A DNA stretch of 64,000 bases from Corynebacterium uberis (GTDB lineage Bacteria; Actinomycetota; Actinomycetes; Mycobacteriales; Mycobacteriaceae), in the NCBI RefSeq assembly GCF_020616335.1, contig NZ_CP085051.1:124001-188000 (forward strand), in the 5' to 3' direction. The notes below the pieces were generated by a model. That model saw nothing but the letters and a program-made list of their open reading frames with translations. It was not told where the DNA came from and did not search any database. Positions 16,458 through 24,354 of the stretch are shown here, in pieces. Positions within the stretch are counted from its first letter, which is position 1. Each line of letters starts with the position of its first letter. The position numbers and the translations under genes were made by a program.

Positions 16458-17456
16458 TTAAGCGTTCGGCTGACCTTCCGGCTGCTCCACCGTCAGCACG
16501 ATCTTGCCCCGATTGTCGCCGCTGGTGAGCGCGGCGTGGGCGGCGGCGGCGTCGGCAAGCGGGAACGTGCGCACCGCGTGACGCACCGCACCCGCGGCGA
16601 CCATCGGCCACACATTCTCCACCGTCTGCGCCACGATGCGCGCCTTGTCCTCCACGGCTCGCGCCCGCAGCGTGGTGGCCAAGACCGACTGGCGGCGCGG
16701 CAGCATCGCGCCCAGATTCAGCTCCGCCTTGCGCCCGCCCTGCAAACCGATGATCACCAGCCGGCCGTCCAGGGCCAGGCAGCGCATGTTGGAATCCAGA
16801 TACTTCGCCCCGATGATGTCCAGAATCACATCACAGGACCCGCCCAGCTCTTCGACGAAGTCCTGGGTGCGGTAATTGATCACCGTATCCGCCCCCAGCT
16901 CGCGGCAATAGTCCGCATTGGCCTGCGAGCCCACCGTCACCGCCACCTTGGCGCCCAGCGCCTTGGCTACCTGAATTGCCATCGTGCCAATGCCCCCGGC
17001 GCCGCCATGAATGAGCACCCGCTCACCGGCGCGCAGCCGGGCCGTCATCACCAGGTTCGACCACACCGTGCAGGCGGTCTCCACAAACCCGGCGGCCTCC
17101 ACCACGCTCATCCCCTGCGGGATCGGCGTGAGCTGGCCAGCGGGCACGGCCACGAACTGCGCATACCCACCCCCGGCGAGCAGGCAGCCGACCTGGCTAC
17201 CTACGGCCACATCCGTATCCCCGGCATCCACGACCGTGCCCGCGCACTCCAAGCCCAGGATCTCACTGGCACCCGGCGGCGGCGGATAATGCCCAGCCAC
17301 CTGCAACACGTCACCCCGGTTGACCCCCGCCGCGGCGACACGCACCAGCACCTCGCCGGGCGCCAACTGCGGAACCGCCACGTCCGTCAGTTCCAGGGTG
17401 TGGGTATCCGTTGCCTTCATCGTTGCCGCCGCTGCGGGCGTTGAGGTGGTAGTCAT
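16458..17456 (-). CDS. NADPH:quinone oxidoreductase, PIG3 type (Rv3777-like)
   Basis: Medium-chain dehydrogenase/reductase without zinc, 332 residues. The N-terminal GroES-like half contains VRVAAAGVNRGDVLQ and GHYPPPPGASEILGLECAG, typical of PIG3/QOR members. The Rossmann part carries LIHGGAGGIGTMAIQ for NADPH binding at about residue 150 and VAVTVGSQAN. It is expected to reduce quinones with NADPH in the cytoplasm; the physiological substrate is unknown. It converges on the preceding gene with a 17-base gap, and the same two genes neighbour each other in mycobacteria. An alternative start at the internal MKATDTHTLEL is possible. Confidence 0.88.
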   Translation of the reverse strand: MTTTSTPAAAATMKATDTHTLELTDVAVPQLAPGEVLVRVAAAGVNRGDVLQVAGHYPPPPGASEILGLECAGTVVDAGDTDVAVGSQVGCLLAGGGYAQFVAVPAGQLTPIPQGMSVVEAAGFVETACTVWSNLVMTARLRAGERVLIHGGAGGIGTMAIQVAKALGAKVAVTVGSQANADYCRELGADTVINYRTQDFVEELGGSCDVILDIIGAKYLDSNMRCLALDGRLVIIGLQGGRKAELNLGAMLPRRQSVLATTLRARAVEDKARIVAQTVENVWPMVAAGAVRHAVRTFPLADAAAAHAALTSGDNRGKIVLTVEQPEGQPNA

Positions 17457-17530
17457 GGCCCCACACTAGGCCAGCCGGCCCGGGTCAGGTAGTCTGTTGG
17501 CCGTGGCTTTCCCAGCAGGAAAGCCCGCTA

Positions 17531-17615
17531 GGAGACGTGGCAGAGCGGCCGAATGCACTGGTCTTGAAAACCAGCGACGGGCAACCGTCCGCGGGTTCAA
17601 ATCCCGCCGTCTCCG
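17531..17615 (+). tRNA. tRNA-Ser (anticodon TGA)
   Basis: An 85-base cloverleaf with acceptor GGAGACG/CGTCTCC and discriminator G. The anticodon stem CTGGT/ACCAG encloses CTTGAAA (anticodon TGA). It has the long variable arm typical of tRNA-Ser and the T-loop GGTTCAAATC. It reads UCA and, by wobble, UCG and UCU. Confidence 0.96.
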
Positions 17616-17630
17616 CTCGTGAAGGCACAT

Positions 17631-17664
17631 GCCTGCTGCCGATAGTCCGGTGAGCAGGCTTTTT
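17631..17664 (+). terminator. Rho-independent terminator after tRNA-Ser(TGA)
   Basis: GCCTGCT and AGCAGGC form a 7-bp stem with a 15-base loop followed by TTTTTG, 15 bases downstream of the tRNA. Confidence 0.8.
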
Positions 17665-17786
17665 GCTTGCCAGCCAGCATTGCCGCGCGCTTGTCGACGC
17701 CGCCGCCCCCAGGCCTGCGGAGAAGGTCTCGGAGACAACTGGGGAGTTAAGGGATTTCTTGCAGGATTCCTTCGGATGAAAGACTC

Positions 17787-18086
17787 ATGGCCATGACATA
17801 TTTCTCACTGACCTGGGATGGAGAACGGGAAGAATTCACCCTCACTAACACGAGTTCCTATGTGCTCGAAGAAATCATGGTCTACGCCGTCAAGGACGGC
17901 ACAGTGTTCTTCCCGCGCTTCCAGGTGGCATGGGAGGGGATACCGCCAGGGGGATCCCGCTCCTTCACGATTCCGGAAGAGGTACGCGGGCACAGGCTCC
18001 GCTCCGACTTCTTAGTCCGTCTACCTGCTCTGCACGAGCGGCAGGAGTGGCCATCACCGACCGGCTCCGAGCAGGACGAAGAGTAA
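17787..18086 (+). CDS. Hypothetical protein, 99 aa
   Basis: The family is not recognised. The protein is soluble, rich in aromatic and acidic residues, and likely beta-structured: YFSLTWDGEREEFTLTNTSS, then EEIMVYAVKDGTVFFPRFQV, and PPGGSRSFTIPEEVRGH, a layout resembling small immunoglobulin-like or FixG-like folds. It ends in an acidic tail. The start could be ATG 17787 or the ATG two codons later; GGATGAAAG lies upstream. It stands alone after the tRNA-Ser terminator. Moderately likely to be real because codon use and composition look ordinary. Confidence 0.55.
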   Translation: MAMTYFSLTWDGEREEFTLTNTSSYVLEEIMVYAVKDGTVFFPRFQVAWEGIPPGGSRSFTIPEEVRGHRLRSDFLVRLPALHERQEWPSPTGSEQDEE

Positions 18087-18252
18087 ACCCACGCCGGTGG
18101 GGCAGGGGTGATGCTCTTGGAGGTAATGCCCAGACTGCCGCAAGTAGCTGGGCATTGGCCGGATTTGCGCGCTGCGCACCGGATGCCTACAAGGAAGTTG
18201 TGGCTGTTTGTGCCATGCCCAGAGTGATGATGCTGTCGATGCTGGGGTGGCC

Positions 18253-19269
18253 CTACGCCACCCGTACGACGGTGCGCCCGTGCCCGCGTCCGGCGAGGAG
18301 TTCGGCGCCGGCGGCGGGGGCGTCGGCAAGCACAATTTCTTGGGTGAGCCCGGCCAGTTTCTCCAGGTCGAGGTGCTGGGCCAGCAGCGCCCAGGCGTGC
18401 TCGCGCAGCGGCTTGGGCGCGTCGACGGAGTTGATGCCCACCAGGCGTACGGCGCGCAGGATGAAGGGCAGGACGCTGGCGGGCAGGTCGGGGCCTTGGG
18501 CCAGGCCGCAGGCGGTGACCACGCCGCCCCAGCGGGTGGCGGCCAGTGCGCCGGCCAGGCCGTGGGAGCCTAGGGTGTCTACCGCTCCGGCGAAGCGGCC
18601 CTTGGTCAGGGGGCGGGGGTTGTCGGTCAGCTCGGCGCGGTCGATGATGTCGCTGGCGCCCAGGCCGCGCAGGTAGTCGCTGTGTTCGGCGGCGCGCCCG
18701 GTGGCGGCGGTGACTTCATATCCCAGTGCGGCAAGCAGCATGATGGCCACGGATCCCACGCCGCCGGTGGCGCCGGTGACCAGGATGGGGCCTTCGGGGG
18801 CGGCGATGCCCTCGCCCAGGTCTGCCCAGGTGGCGCGGTGGCGCTCGAGGGCGTCGACGCACAGGGCGGCGGTGAATCCGGCGGTGCCGATGGCCGCGGC
18901 GTGCCAGGCGTCGATGCCGTCGGGCAGGGCGATGGTGGAGGCGGCGTCGACACGCAGGCGTGGGGTGTAGCCGCCGTGGCGGAACTCGCCGAGCCCCGCC
19001 CCGTTGACCAGCACTGTTTGGCCCTCGGTGAACTCTGGGCTGGAGGATTCGCGGACCGTTCCCACCGCGTCGATACCGGGGATGAGCGGGCTGACGCGCA
19101 TGACGCCCTTGTCGCCGGCCAGCGCCATGGCGTCCTTGTAGTTCAGGCTCGAATACTCCACGTCAATGAGCACGTCGCCGGCGCCCAGGAAGTCCGGCTC
19201 CGCGGTGGTATCGCGCAGCTGCGTGGTCGCGTCGGCGTCGGTGCGGGTGACAATCAGTGAATCGCTCAT
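18253..19269 (-). CDS. YhdH/AcuI-type quinone oxidoreductase
   Basis: Medium-chain reductase of the YhdH/YhfP/AcuI group, 338 residues. Family features are SSLNYKDAMALAGDKGVMR, PLIPGIDAVGTV, the NADPH site ILVTGATGGVGSVAIMLL and CGLAQGPDLPASVLPFILR. AcuI members reduce acryloyl-CoA with NADPH; other members act on quinones or unsaturated carbonyls, so the substrate here is open. The ATG at 19269 is chosen over a start three codons upstream because it matches the family N-terminus (SLIVTRTD). It precedes no obvious partner; pat lies 18 bases upstream in the same orientation. Confidence 0.9.
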   Translation of the reverse strand: MSDSLIVTRTDADATTQLRDTTAEPDFLGAGDVLIDVEYSSLNYKDAMALAGDKGVMRVSPLIPGIDAVGTVRESSSPEFTEGQTVLVNGAGLGEFRHGGYTPRLRVDAASTIALPDGIDAWHAAAIGTAGFTAALCVDALERHRATWADLGEGIAAPEGPILVTGATGGVGSVAIMLLAALGYEVTAATGRAAEHSDYLRGLGASDIIDRAELTDNPRPLTKGRFAGAVDTLGSHGLAGALAATRWGGVVTACGLAQGPDLPASVLPFILRAVRLVGINSVDAPKPLREHAWALLAQHLDLEKLAGLTQEIVLADAPAAGAELLAGRGHGRTVVRVA

Positions 19270-19287
19270 GGGGCCCAAGTGTAGGTG

Positions 19288-20364
19288 CTAGTCAGCGCGT
19301 GGGTTGCTTATCGACGTCCCTCCTACCGCAGCCTCCCACGCCGCGAGCACCGCGTCCGTTTCCTCTTCGGTGGTCACGGTGATGCGCAGGCCTTCCGGGA
19401 AGGCGCGCACCAGCACGTTGTGGTCGGCCAGGGCTGCGGCAGTGCGGGCGGGAAACTCGGGATCCTCGGCCGGGGTGGGCACCCACACGAAGTTGGCTTG
19501 GGAGTCCAGCGCCCCATAGGGGCGCAACGCGGCGGCCAGCCGGGCGCGTTGGACTACTACTTCCTCGGTGCGCTGAAGCAGCTCGGCGCTCGCCTCCAGG
19601 CTGGCCACCGCGCCGGCCTGTCCCACGGCGTTGACGCCGAAGGGAATGGCCACCTTGTTCAGCGCCGCAATGACGTCTGCCGGGCCGAACGCGTAGCCCA
19701 CGCGCACCCCCGCCAGCCCGTAGGCCTTGGAGAAGGTCCGCAGGCCCACCAGGTTGGGGTAGTCCGCGGTGGCGGCGCGGGCGTCCGGGGTGTCCGAGTT
19801 GCGGTGAAACTCCGTGTACGCCTCATCCAGGGCCACCAGCACGTTGTCCGGGACGCGCGCCATGAACTGCGCAAATTCTGCCTGCGTGATCGTGGTGCCG
19901 GAGGGGTTGTTCGGGTTGCACACAAAGATCAGCCGGGTGCGCGGCGTGATGGCCTGCGCCATGGCATCCAGGTCATGCTTGCCCGCCGCATCCAGCGGCA
20001 CCTTCACCGGCCGAGCGCCGACAACCTGGGCGAAGATGGGGTAGGCCTCGAAGCTGCGCCAGGCGAAGATGACCTCGTCTCCGGGGGTGCAGGTGATCTG
20101 CACCAGCTGTTGGCACAGTGCGGAGGATCCGCAGCCCACCGCGATGCGGTCCGGGTCCAGGTCCAGGTGGGCGCCCAGGGCTGTGCGCAGCTGCTGGGTT
20201 CCCATGTCCGGGTATCTATTGGCCCCGGCGGCGGCCGCCGCCATCGCCGCGGCCACCCCCGGCAGCGGCGGATGGGCCGACTCGTTGGAGGAAATCTTTA
20301 CCGCCCCTTCCCGGCGCACGCCGGGGACGTAGGTGGGAATGGAAGACAAGTCAGCGCGGATCAT
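19288..20364 (-). CDS. pat: Aromatic (phenylalanine/histidinol-phosphate type) aminotransferase
   Basis: PLP-dependent class I aminotransferase of the HisC-like Pat group, 358 residues. Pat catalyses the last transamination in phenylalanine synthesis and can accept other aromatic keto acids. Visible motifs are KISSNESAHPP, FVCNPNNPSGTTI (PLP pocket), LDEAYTEF, the Schiff-base lysine in TFSKAYGLAGVRVGYA (about residue 215), and the C-terminal FPEGLRITV carrying the carboxylate-binding Arg. The ATG start begins MIRADLSSIPTYVPG, the family N-terminus. It fits functionally with tyrA, 3 kb away. hisC is the main alternative. Confidence 0.9.
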   Translation of the reverse strand: MIRADLSSIPTYVPGVRREGAVKISSNESAHPPLPGVAAAMAAAAAGANRYPDMGTQQLRTALGAHLDLDPDRIAVGCGSSALCQQLVQITCTPGDEVIFAWRSFEAYPIFAQVVGARPVKVPLDAAGKHDLDAMAQAITPRTRLIFVCNPNNPSGTTITQAEFAQFMARVPDNVLVALDEAYTEFHRNSDTPDARAATADYPNLVGLRTFSKAYGLAGVRVGYAFGPADVIAALNKVAIPFGVNAVGQAGAVASLEASAELLQRTEEVVVQRARLAAALRPYGALDSQANFVWVPTPAEDPEFPARTAAALADHNVLVRAFPEGLRITVTTEEETDAVLAAWEAAVGGTSISNPRAD

Positions 20365-20566
20365 GCAGGGAGTCTACCGCGTAACCGCGGATTGAGCGGG
20401 GGCTGAGCGGGGGTGCGGGGTGTGGAGTGGGTGAGGGGAGGGGGCGTCGATAAGCACCAAACAGGCGCCACGGCACGCGGTTGGACCCGCGGCCGGGAAT
20501 TGGGGTAGCATTCATCACGGTTCATGGTGCGCGCCCGTGGGGTGTGTGCAATGAGCTTGTTTACGC

Positions 20567-20655
20567 GGAGACGTGCCAGAGCGGCCGAATGGGGCTCACT
20601 GCTAATGAGTTGTCCTCTTAACGGAGGACCGGAGGTTCAAATCCTCTCGTCTCCG
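20567..20655 (+). tRNA. tRNA-Ser (anticodon GCT)
   Basis: An 89-base gene with acceptor GGAGACG/CGTCTCC and discriminator G. CTCACTGCTAATGAG gives anticodon GCT. A long variable arm (TCCTC..GAGGA) and the T-loop GGTTCAAATC are present. It reads AGC/AGU. Confidence 0.96.
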
Positions 20656-20659
20656 CCAC

Positions 20660-20732
20660 GCGCCCGTAGCTCAACGGATAGAGCATCTGACTACGGATCA
20701 GAAGGTTGGGGGTTCGAATCCCTCCGGGCGCA
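20660..20732 (+). tRNA. tRNA-Arg (anticodon ACG), copy 1
   Basis: A 73-base gene with acceptor GCGCCCG/CGGGCGC and discriminator A. The anticodon loop CTACGGA gives ACG. It lies 4 bases after tRNA-Ser(GCT). A34 should be deaminated to inosine by the TadA encoded in this window, allowing decoding of CGU, CGC and CGA. The gene is identical to the one at 22339-22411. Confidence 0.97.
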
Positions 20733-20740
20733 CTCATCGT

Positions 20741-20785
20741 CGCCCCGCCGCTGTCTGTACCCCAGGCAGTGGCGGGGCTTCTTCG
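20741..20785 (+). terminator. Rho-independent terminator after tRNA-Ser/tRNA-Arg
   Basis: A long stem, GCCCCGCCGCTGTCTG pairing with CAGGCAGTGGCGGGGC (with internal wobble), followed by TTCTT, directly after tRNA-Arg and before the mgtE ribosome site. Confidence 0.8.
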
Positions 20786-20824
20786 TAGTGTCGGTAAATC
20801 GATGCGCAGCGTGAAGGAGGAACA

Positions 20825-22192
20825 ATGGCTCTCCAAGAATCCATGGACGCCCAGGTAGACCAGCTGGAAAAGATGCTGCGAGCACGAAAACTGGAACCCG
20901 CGGAAGCCCGCGAGCTCGCGCAGCTAGCCGCCGTTCCTCCCATCCAAGAGCTCGTGCGCCTGGTGGAGCGCTCGGACCCGCCGCGCGCCGCCAAACTCCT
21001 GCGGCTGCTCTCCCGCGACCGCTCCATCGACGTCTTCGACGCCCTGGACCCCGGCCAGCAGGCAGACCTGCTCGACGCGCTGCTCGACGAGGAGACCGTA
21101 GAGTTCTTCGCCGCCCTGGACCCCGACGACCGGGTCTCCCTCCTCGACGAACTGCCCGTCGAGGTCGCCCAGCAACTGCTGCGCCACCTGGACAAAGATG
21201 AGCGCGACGTCACCGGCATCCTCATGGGCTACCCCAAGGGGTCCGTCGGCCGCCGCATGTCGCCTGAGGTGCCCACCATCGTGGAAACCATGACCGCCGA
21301 GGAAGCCCTCACAGAGCTGCACCGCTCCGCCGATGAAGTAGAAACTATCTACTCCATCCCCGTGGTCACCCGCGACCGCGTCCTGCGCGGCATCTGCTCC
21401 CTGCGCACGGTCTTCACCGCGGACCCGCAGGAACGCGTCGGCGACCTCATGGTCCACGCCGTCAGCGCCAACGCCCACGACGACGCCGAGGAAACCGCCC
21501 GCTGGTTCTTGCCCCTGGACTACCTGGCGCTGCCGGTTGTCGATGACTCCAAACGCCTGGTAGGCATCCTCACCTTCGACGACGCCCAAGACATCGTCGA
21601 GGAAGCCGACAGCGAAGACACCGCCCGCTCCGGTGGCGCCGAACCACTCCACCAGCCCTACCTGACCATCCCCCTGTTCAAGCTGGTGCGCTCCCGCGTG
21701 GTGTGGCTGCTCGTCCTGGCCGTCTCCGCGCTGCTCACCGTCAAGGTGCTCGACTCCTTCGAGGCCACGCTGGCATCCGCGGTGGTGCTCTCCCTGTTCA
21801 TTCCGCTGCTCACCGGCACCGGCGGCAACACCGGCAACCAGGCCGCCACCACCGTCACCCGAGCGCTGGCGCTTGGCGATGTCGGCAGCTCCGACATCGG
21901 CCGCGTCCTGTGGCGCGAACTGCGCGTCGGCCTGACCCTGGGCCTGCTGCTCGGCTCCCTGGGCTTCTGCGCCGCGTGGGCGGTCTACGGCTGGCACCTG
22001 GGCATAGTCATCGGATGCACCCTGCTGGCCGTCTGCGCCATGTCCGCCACCGTCGGCGGCGCGATGCCGATCCTGGCCAAGACCGTGGGTGCCGACCCAG
22101 CGGTGTTCTCCAACCCGTTCATCTCCACGTTCTGCGACGCCACCGGCCTGATCATCTACTTCCTCATCGCCAAAACGGTGCTGGGGATCTAG
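20825..22192 (+). CDS. mgtE: Magnesium transporter MgtE
   Basis: Mg2+ channel/transporter of 455 residues. The domain order is an N-terminal helical domain (about 10-130, with LDPGQQADLLDALLDEE and LLDELPVEVAQQLLRHL), two CBS domains (about 135-255, RRMSPEVPTIVETMTAEEAL and WFLPLDYLALPVVDDSKRLVGI), a plug helix, then five membrane helices. The pore motif FIPLLTGTGGNTGNQA, with the selectivity acidic/polar residues, lies near 335. ATG 20825 is preceded by GAAGGAGG. It is monocistronic, between two tRNA-Arg genes, with a terminator on each side. Confidence 0.96.
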   Translation: MALQESMDAQVDQLEKMLRARKLEPAEARELAQLAAVPPIQELVRLVERSDPPRAAKLLRLLSRDRSIDVFDALDPGQQADLLDALLDEETVEFFAALDPDDRVSLLDELPVEVAQQLLRHLDKDERDVTGILMGYPKGSVGRRMSPEVPTIVETMTAEEALTELHRSADEVETIYSIPVVTRDRVLRGICSLRTVFTADPQERVGDLMVHAVSANAHDDAEETARWFLPLDYLALPVVDDSKRLVGILTFDDAQDIVEEADSEDTARSGGAEPLHQPYLTIPLFKLVRSRVVWLLVLAVSALLTVKVLDSFEATLASAVVLSLFIPLLTGTGGNTGNQAATTVTRALALGDVGSSDIGRVLWRELRVGLTLGLLLGSLGFCAAWAVYGWHLGIVIGCTLLAVCAMSATVGGAMPILAKTVGADPAVFSNPFISTFCDATGLIIYFLIAKTVLGI

Positions 22193-22210
22193 GGGCTTCC
22201 GCGCCCCAAT

Positions 22211-22223
22211 GCTTATCGACGCC
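22211..22223 (+). repeat. One copy of the dispersed motif GCTTNTCGACGCC
   Basis: Representative intergenic copy of a 13-base motif found 14 times in the window. Plus orientation starts: 686, 17689, 22211, 28055, 34244, 37494, 40143, 58390. Minus orientation starts: 2202, 20443, 24059, 36710, 38763, 45217. The N is A in eight copies, C in four, G in one and T in one. Several copies extend to GCTTATCGACGCCCCC. Copies occur inside genes in different frames and between genes. Near matches with one change include 15852, 19308, 54358 and 62825. The function is unknown; see the finding. Confidence 0.85.
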
Positions 22224-22338
22224 CCCGCCCCCTCACCACCCCCAGTTAGGGGCGCTGGCCTGCGGATTTGTTCCTCCGCTGAGGCGGGGAGTAAGGTAAT
22301 TCCACGTTGCACAGGAGAGCAATTCTCCACCGCGACCT

Positions 22339-22411
22339 GCGCCCGTAGCTCAACGGATAGAGCATCTGACTACGGATCAGAAGGTTGGGGGTTCGAATCC
22401 CTCCGGGCGCA
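22339..22411 (+). tRNA. tRNA-Arg (anticodon ACG), copy 2
   Basis: Base-for-base identical to the tRNA-Arg at 20660-20732: acceptor GCGCCCG/CGGGCGC, loop CTACGGA, discriminator A. The flanks differ, so this is a gene duplication rather than a duplication of a longer block. It is followed 9 bases later by a strong terminator. Confidence 0.97.
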
Positions 22412-22420
22412 CGTGTGATC

Positions 22421-22447
22421 AACCCCGGCCAAGCGGCCGGGGTTTTT
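22421..22447 (+). terminator. Rho-independent terminator after tRNA-Arg copy 2
   Basis: AACCCCGGCC and GGCCGGGGTT form a 10-bp stem around a short AAGC loop, followed by a run of T. Textbook form. Confidence 0.92.
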
Positions 22448-22490
22448 CGTTTGCCTGCGTGGGGGCGGGGGCGCGGGGCTTGGCGGCGCC

Positions 22491-22602
22491 GGGGGCCGCG
22501 TCTTTTTGCACCGTGTGACTGGTGGGGTTTACACGGTGCGTTTTCGGGGGTGATTTGTGCACTTGCCCTGTCACACCAGTCACACGTCGCATGAGGACGA
22601 GG
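22491..22602. repeat. Structured intergenic repeat, copy 1
   Basis: About 112 bases sharing long identical blocks with 22729-22862. It contains a perfect 12-bp inverted repeat, GTGTGACTGGTG (22513-22524) and CACCAGTCACAC (22574-22585). It also has a second, overlapping pair, GCACCGTGT (22508-22516) and ACACGGTGC (22531-22539). The two pairings share bases and so exclude each other. It lies 44 bases after the tRNA-Arg terminator. Confidence 0.85.
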
Positions 22603-22728
22603 GGAGGGCGAGTGCAGGGCGAGGGGAGGGGAGGCGACGGGTGGGCGTGGACATAGGGATGGGCACGTGGCGTTCGCACGGTACGGCGGTCGGGGGATCG
22701 TGCCGTGTGGTGGGCCGTGCTTGGCAGC

Positions 22729-22862
22729 GGGGGCCGCGTCTTTTTGCACCGTGTGACTGGTGGGGTTTACAGGGTGCGTTTTCGGGGGTGAAAACCCGGC
22801 TTTTCGGGGGTGATTTGTGCACTTGCTCTGTCACACCAGTCACACGTCGCATGAGGGCGAGG
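22729..22862. repeat. Structured intergenic repeat, copy 2 with internal duplication
   Basis: Second copy of the element. The outer 12-bp inverted repeat is retained perfectly (22751-22762 and 22834-22845). The competing short pair is weakened by one change (ACAGGGTGC). It carries an extra 22-base duplication of the TTTTCGGGGGTG segment with AAAACCCGGC between. Conservation of the outer arms despite changes inside suggests the arms matter. Confidence 0.85.
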
Positions 22863-23090
22863 GCGAGGAGGAGGGCGAGGCGAGGGGAGGGCGAGGGTGA
22901 GGGGAAGAGAGGGGCAGGGGGCTTGTCCCCGCAGCCCCAGCACCATTACAGTCCGCGGTAGGTAAAATTGCGCCTAGGCTTTTACCCCGTGTTGGTGTGA
23001 CAAGCTTGGGGCCCCGCAGCGCAGGCGCGGAGCTGGGCTCGCCACGCATATGTGGCAGCTTTCAACCCCGGCAATGGAAGGAAAACAGCT

Positions 23091-23297
23091 GTGACGAGCC
23101 AAAGCCACAACGTCCACGAGCGCGGTCTGAAAAACTGGCACGTCCCCTTGCTGATCGGGGCGGTAGTCCTGCTGCTTCCGCTTGTCCATGTCATCTCGTG
23201 GAGCGCCGCGGCGATGACCTTTTCCACGATGCTGATCGCGTCAGCGGCGATATACGGCGCCACCCGGGCGCGCCGCCGCCGCGGAGCGGGTGACTAG
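23091..23297 (+). CDS. Small membrane protein, 68 aa
   Basis: Predicted to cross the membrane twice. A short polar N-terminus (VTSQSHNVHERGLKN) is followed by WHVPLLIGAVVLLLPLVHVIS and AAAMTFSTMLIASAAIYGA, then a basic RARRRR tail. The GTG start is preceded by GGAAGG at good spacing; the longer frame upstream has no ribosome site. Its stop overlaps the convergent tyrA stop by 4 bases. The function is unknown; it resembles other small two-helix actinobacterial membrane proteins only in layout. Confidence 0.68.
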   Translation: MTSQSHNVHERGLKNWHVPLLIGAVVLLLPLVHVISWSAAAMTFSTMLIASAAIYGATRARRRRGAGD

Positions 23298-24316
23298 GAC
23301 ACCTCGATGCGCGCGCCCAGGCTTTCGGCCTGCACGAGGGTGCGGATCCACCCGGGCCCGCCGGGGTTGATGCGCAGCACGGGGCGGGAGGAGACCTTGA
23401 TGGGGCTGACGGATTCTTTGAAGGAGCCGGTGCGGGCGTCGAAGCGCTGCCGGGAGCGGTGGCCGGAATCCACGAGCTCTTCGATGGTTGGCTCGGCGGC
23501 GGTGAGGCCGGCGCGGGCCTGGGTGAGCAGCTCGATGGCTTCGTCAAGTGCGGTGACCAGGGCGGGGGCGTTGGATTCGCACATGGCGCGCACGAGGTGG
23601 GGGGCGGTTCCGGCGACGCGGGTGCCGTCGCGGAAGCTGCCGGCGGCGAGGGAGAGGGCGAGTGCGCCGCCGTTGTCGCCGACGGTGGCGAGCGTTTCGG
23701 CGAGTATGTGGGGGAGGTGACTGATGCGCGCGACGGTGGCGTCGTGGGCGTCGACACGCGCGGGGATGGCTTCGGCGCGCACGGCCTTGATCAGGCGTGC
23801 GACGTCGGCCCACAGGGAGATCCAGGAGGAGCTGGGTTCGCTGGTGGTGGTGTCGGCGGCGTGGTCGAAGGTGATGACCCAGGCGGCGCCGGCGAACAGG
23901 CCGGTGGTGGAGGCTTTCCAGCCGGATTCTTCGGTGCCGGACATGGGGTGGCTGCCCACGTAGCGGTCGGCCATGCCGCGCTCGCGCACGAGCCGGTAGA
24001 CCTCTTTTTTGACGGAGACGACGTCGGTGAAGCCGCAGCTGGGGGCGTGGGCGGCGAGGGCGTCGAGAAGCTCGGGGATGGCGGTCATGGGGGTGGCCAG
24101 GACGATGAGTGCGCCGTCGGATTCGGCGCGCGCGAGTGTGGCGGGAAGGTCGGCGCTGACGTCGAAGCCTTCCTTGGTGCCGGCGCGGGCGCCGGATTGG
24201 GAGCGGTTGTAGCCATAAACGTCCTGGTCGAGCGCGTGCAGGTCGCGCAGCAGCGAGCCGCCGATGAGCCCGAGGCCAAGGATGCACACGGGACGGGAAA
24301 TGAGCTTCAGAGTCAC
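23294..24316 (-). CDS. tyrA: Prephenate/arogenate dehydrogenase TyrA
   Basis: Oxidative decarboxylase of tyrosine synthesis, 340 residues. The N-terminal nucleotide-binding motif is ILGLGLIGGSLLRDL. TDVVSVKKEVYRL and RYVGSHPMSGTEESGW (with the catalytic His) are TyrA hallmarks. SRISHLPHILAETLA-type helices and AAGSFRDGTRVAGT follow in the dimerisation domain. In corynebacteria this enzyme acts mainly on arogenate. No ACT domain is visible. The start is GTG with a weak ribosome site, divergent from the gene at 24355 with a 38-base gap. Confidence 0.92.
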   Translation of the reverse strand: MTLKLISRPVCILGLGLIGGSLLRDLHALDQDVYGYNRSQSGARAGTKEGFDVSADLPATLARAESDGALIVLATPMTAIPELLDALAAHAPSCGFTDVVSVKKEVYRLVRERGMADRYVGSHPMSGTEESGWKASTTGLFAGAAWVITFDHAADTTTSEPSSSWISLWADVARLIKAVRAEAIPARVDAHDATVARISHLPHILAETLATVGDNGGALALSLAAGSFRDGTRVAGTAPHLVRAMCESNAPALVTALDEAIELLTQARAGLTAAEPTIEELVDSGHRSRQRFDARTGSFKESVSPIKVSSRPVLRINPGGPGWIRTLVQAESLGARIEVS

Positions 24317-24354
24317 GTGACAAGCATGACATATTCCGACTAGCGTTACCCGGT

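Larger units (their letters stand above)
22448..23090. other. Gene-free region with repeat elements
   Basis: About 640 bases without a convincing gene. It contains two copies of a structured repeat (annotated separately), GA-rich simple sequence after each copy (GAGGGGAGGGCGAG type), and near 22960-23040 the probable promoter region of the small gene at 23091. The open frames across it consist of the repeat read in different frames and show no protein character. Confidence 0.7.

Noticed and set aside
20524-20814. 96-codon open frame over tRNA genes
   Set aside because: It translates straight through tRNA-Ser and tRNA-Arg; the RNA structures are certain.
20924-22330. 468-codon minus-strand open frame
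   Set aside because: Antisense to mgtE; Gly/Val/Asp-rich with no domain character and no ribosome site.
22246-22852. Several short open frames in the repeat region after tRNA-Arg
   Set aside because: They are the repeat element and GA-rich sequence read in different frames, without start sites or protein-like composition.
22491-22862. CRISPR array
   Set aside because: Only two long, imperfect copies with no regular spacers and no cas genes in the window.
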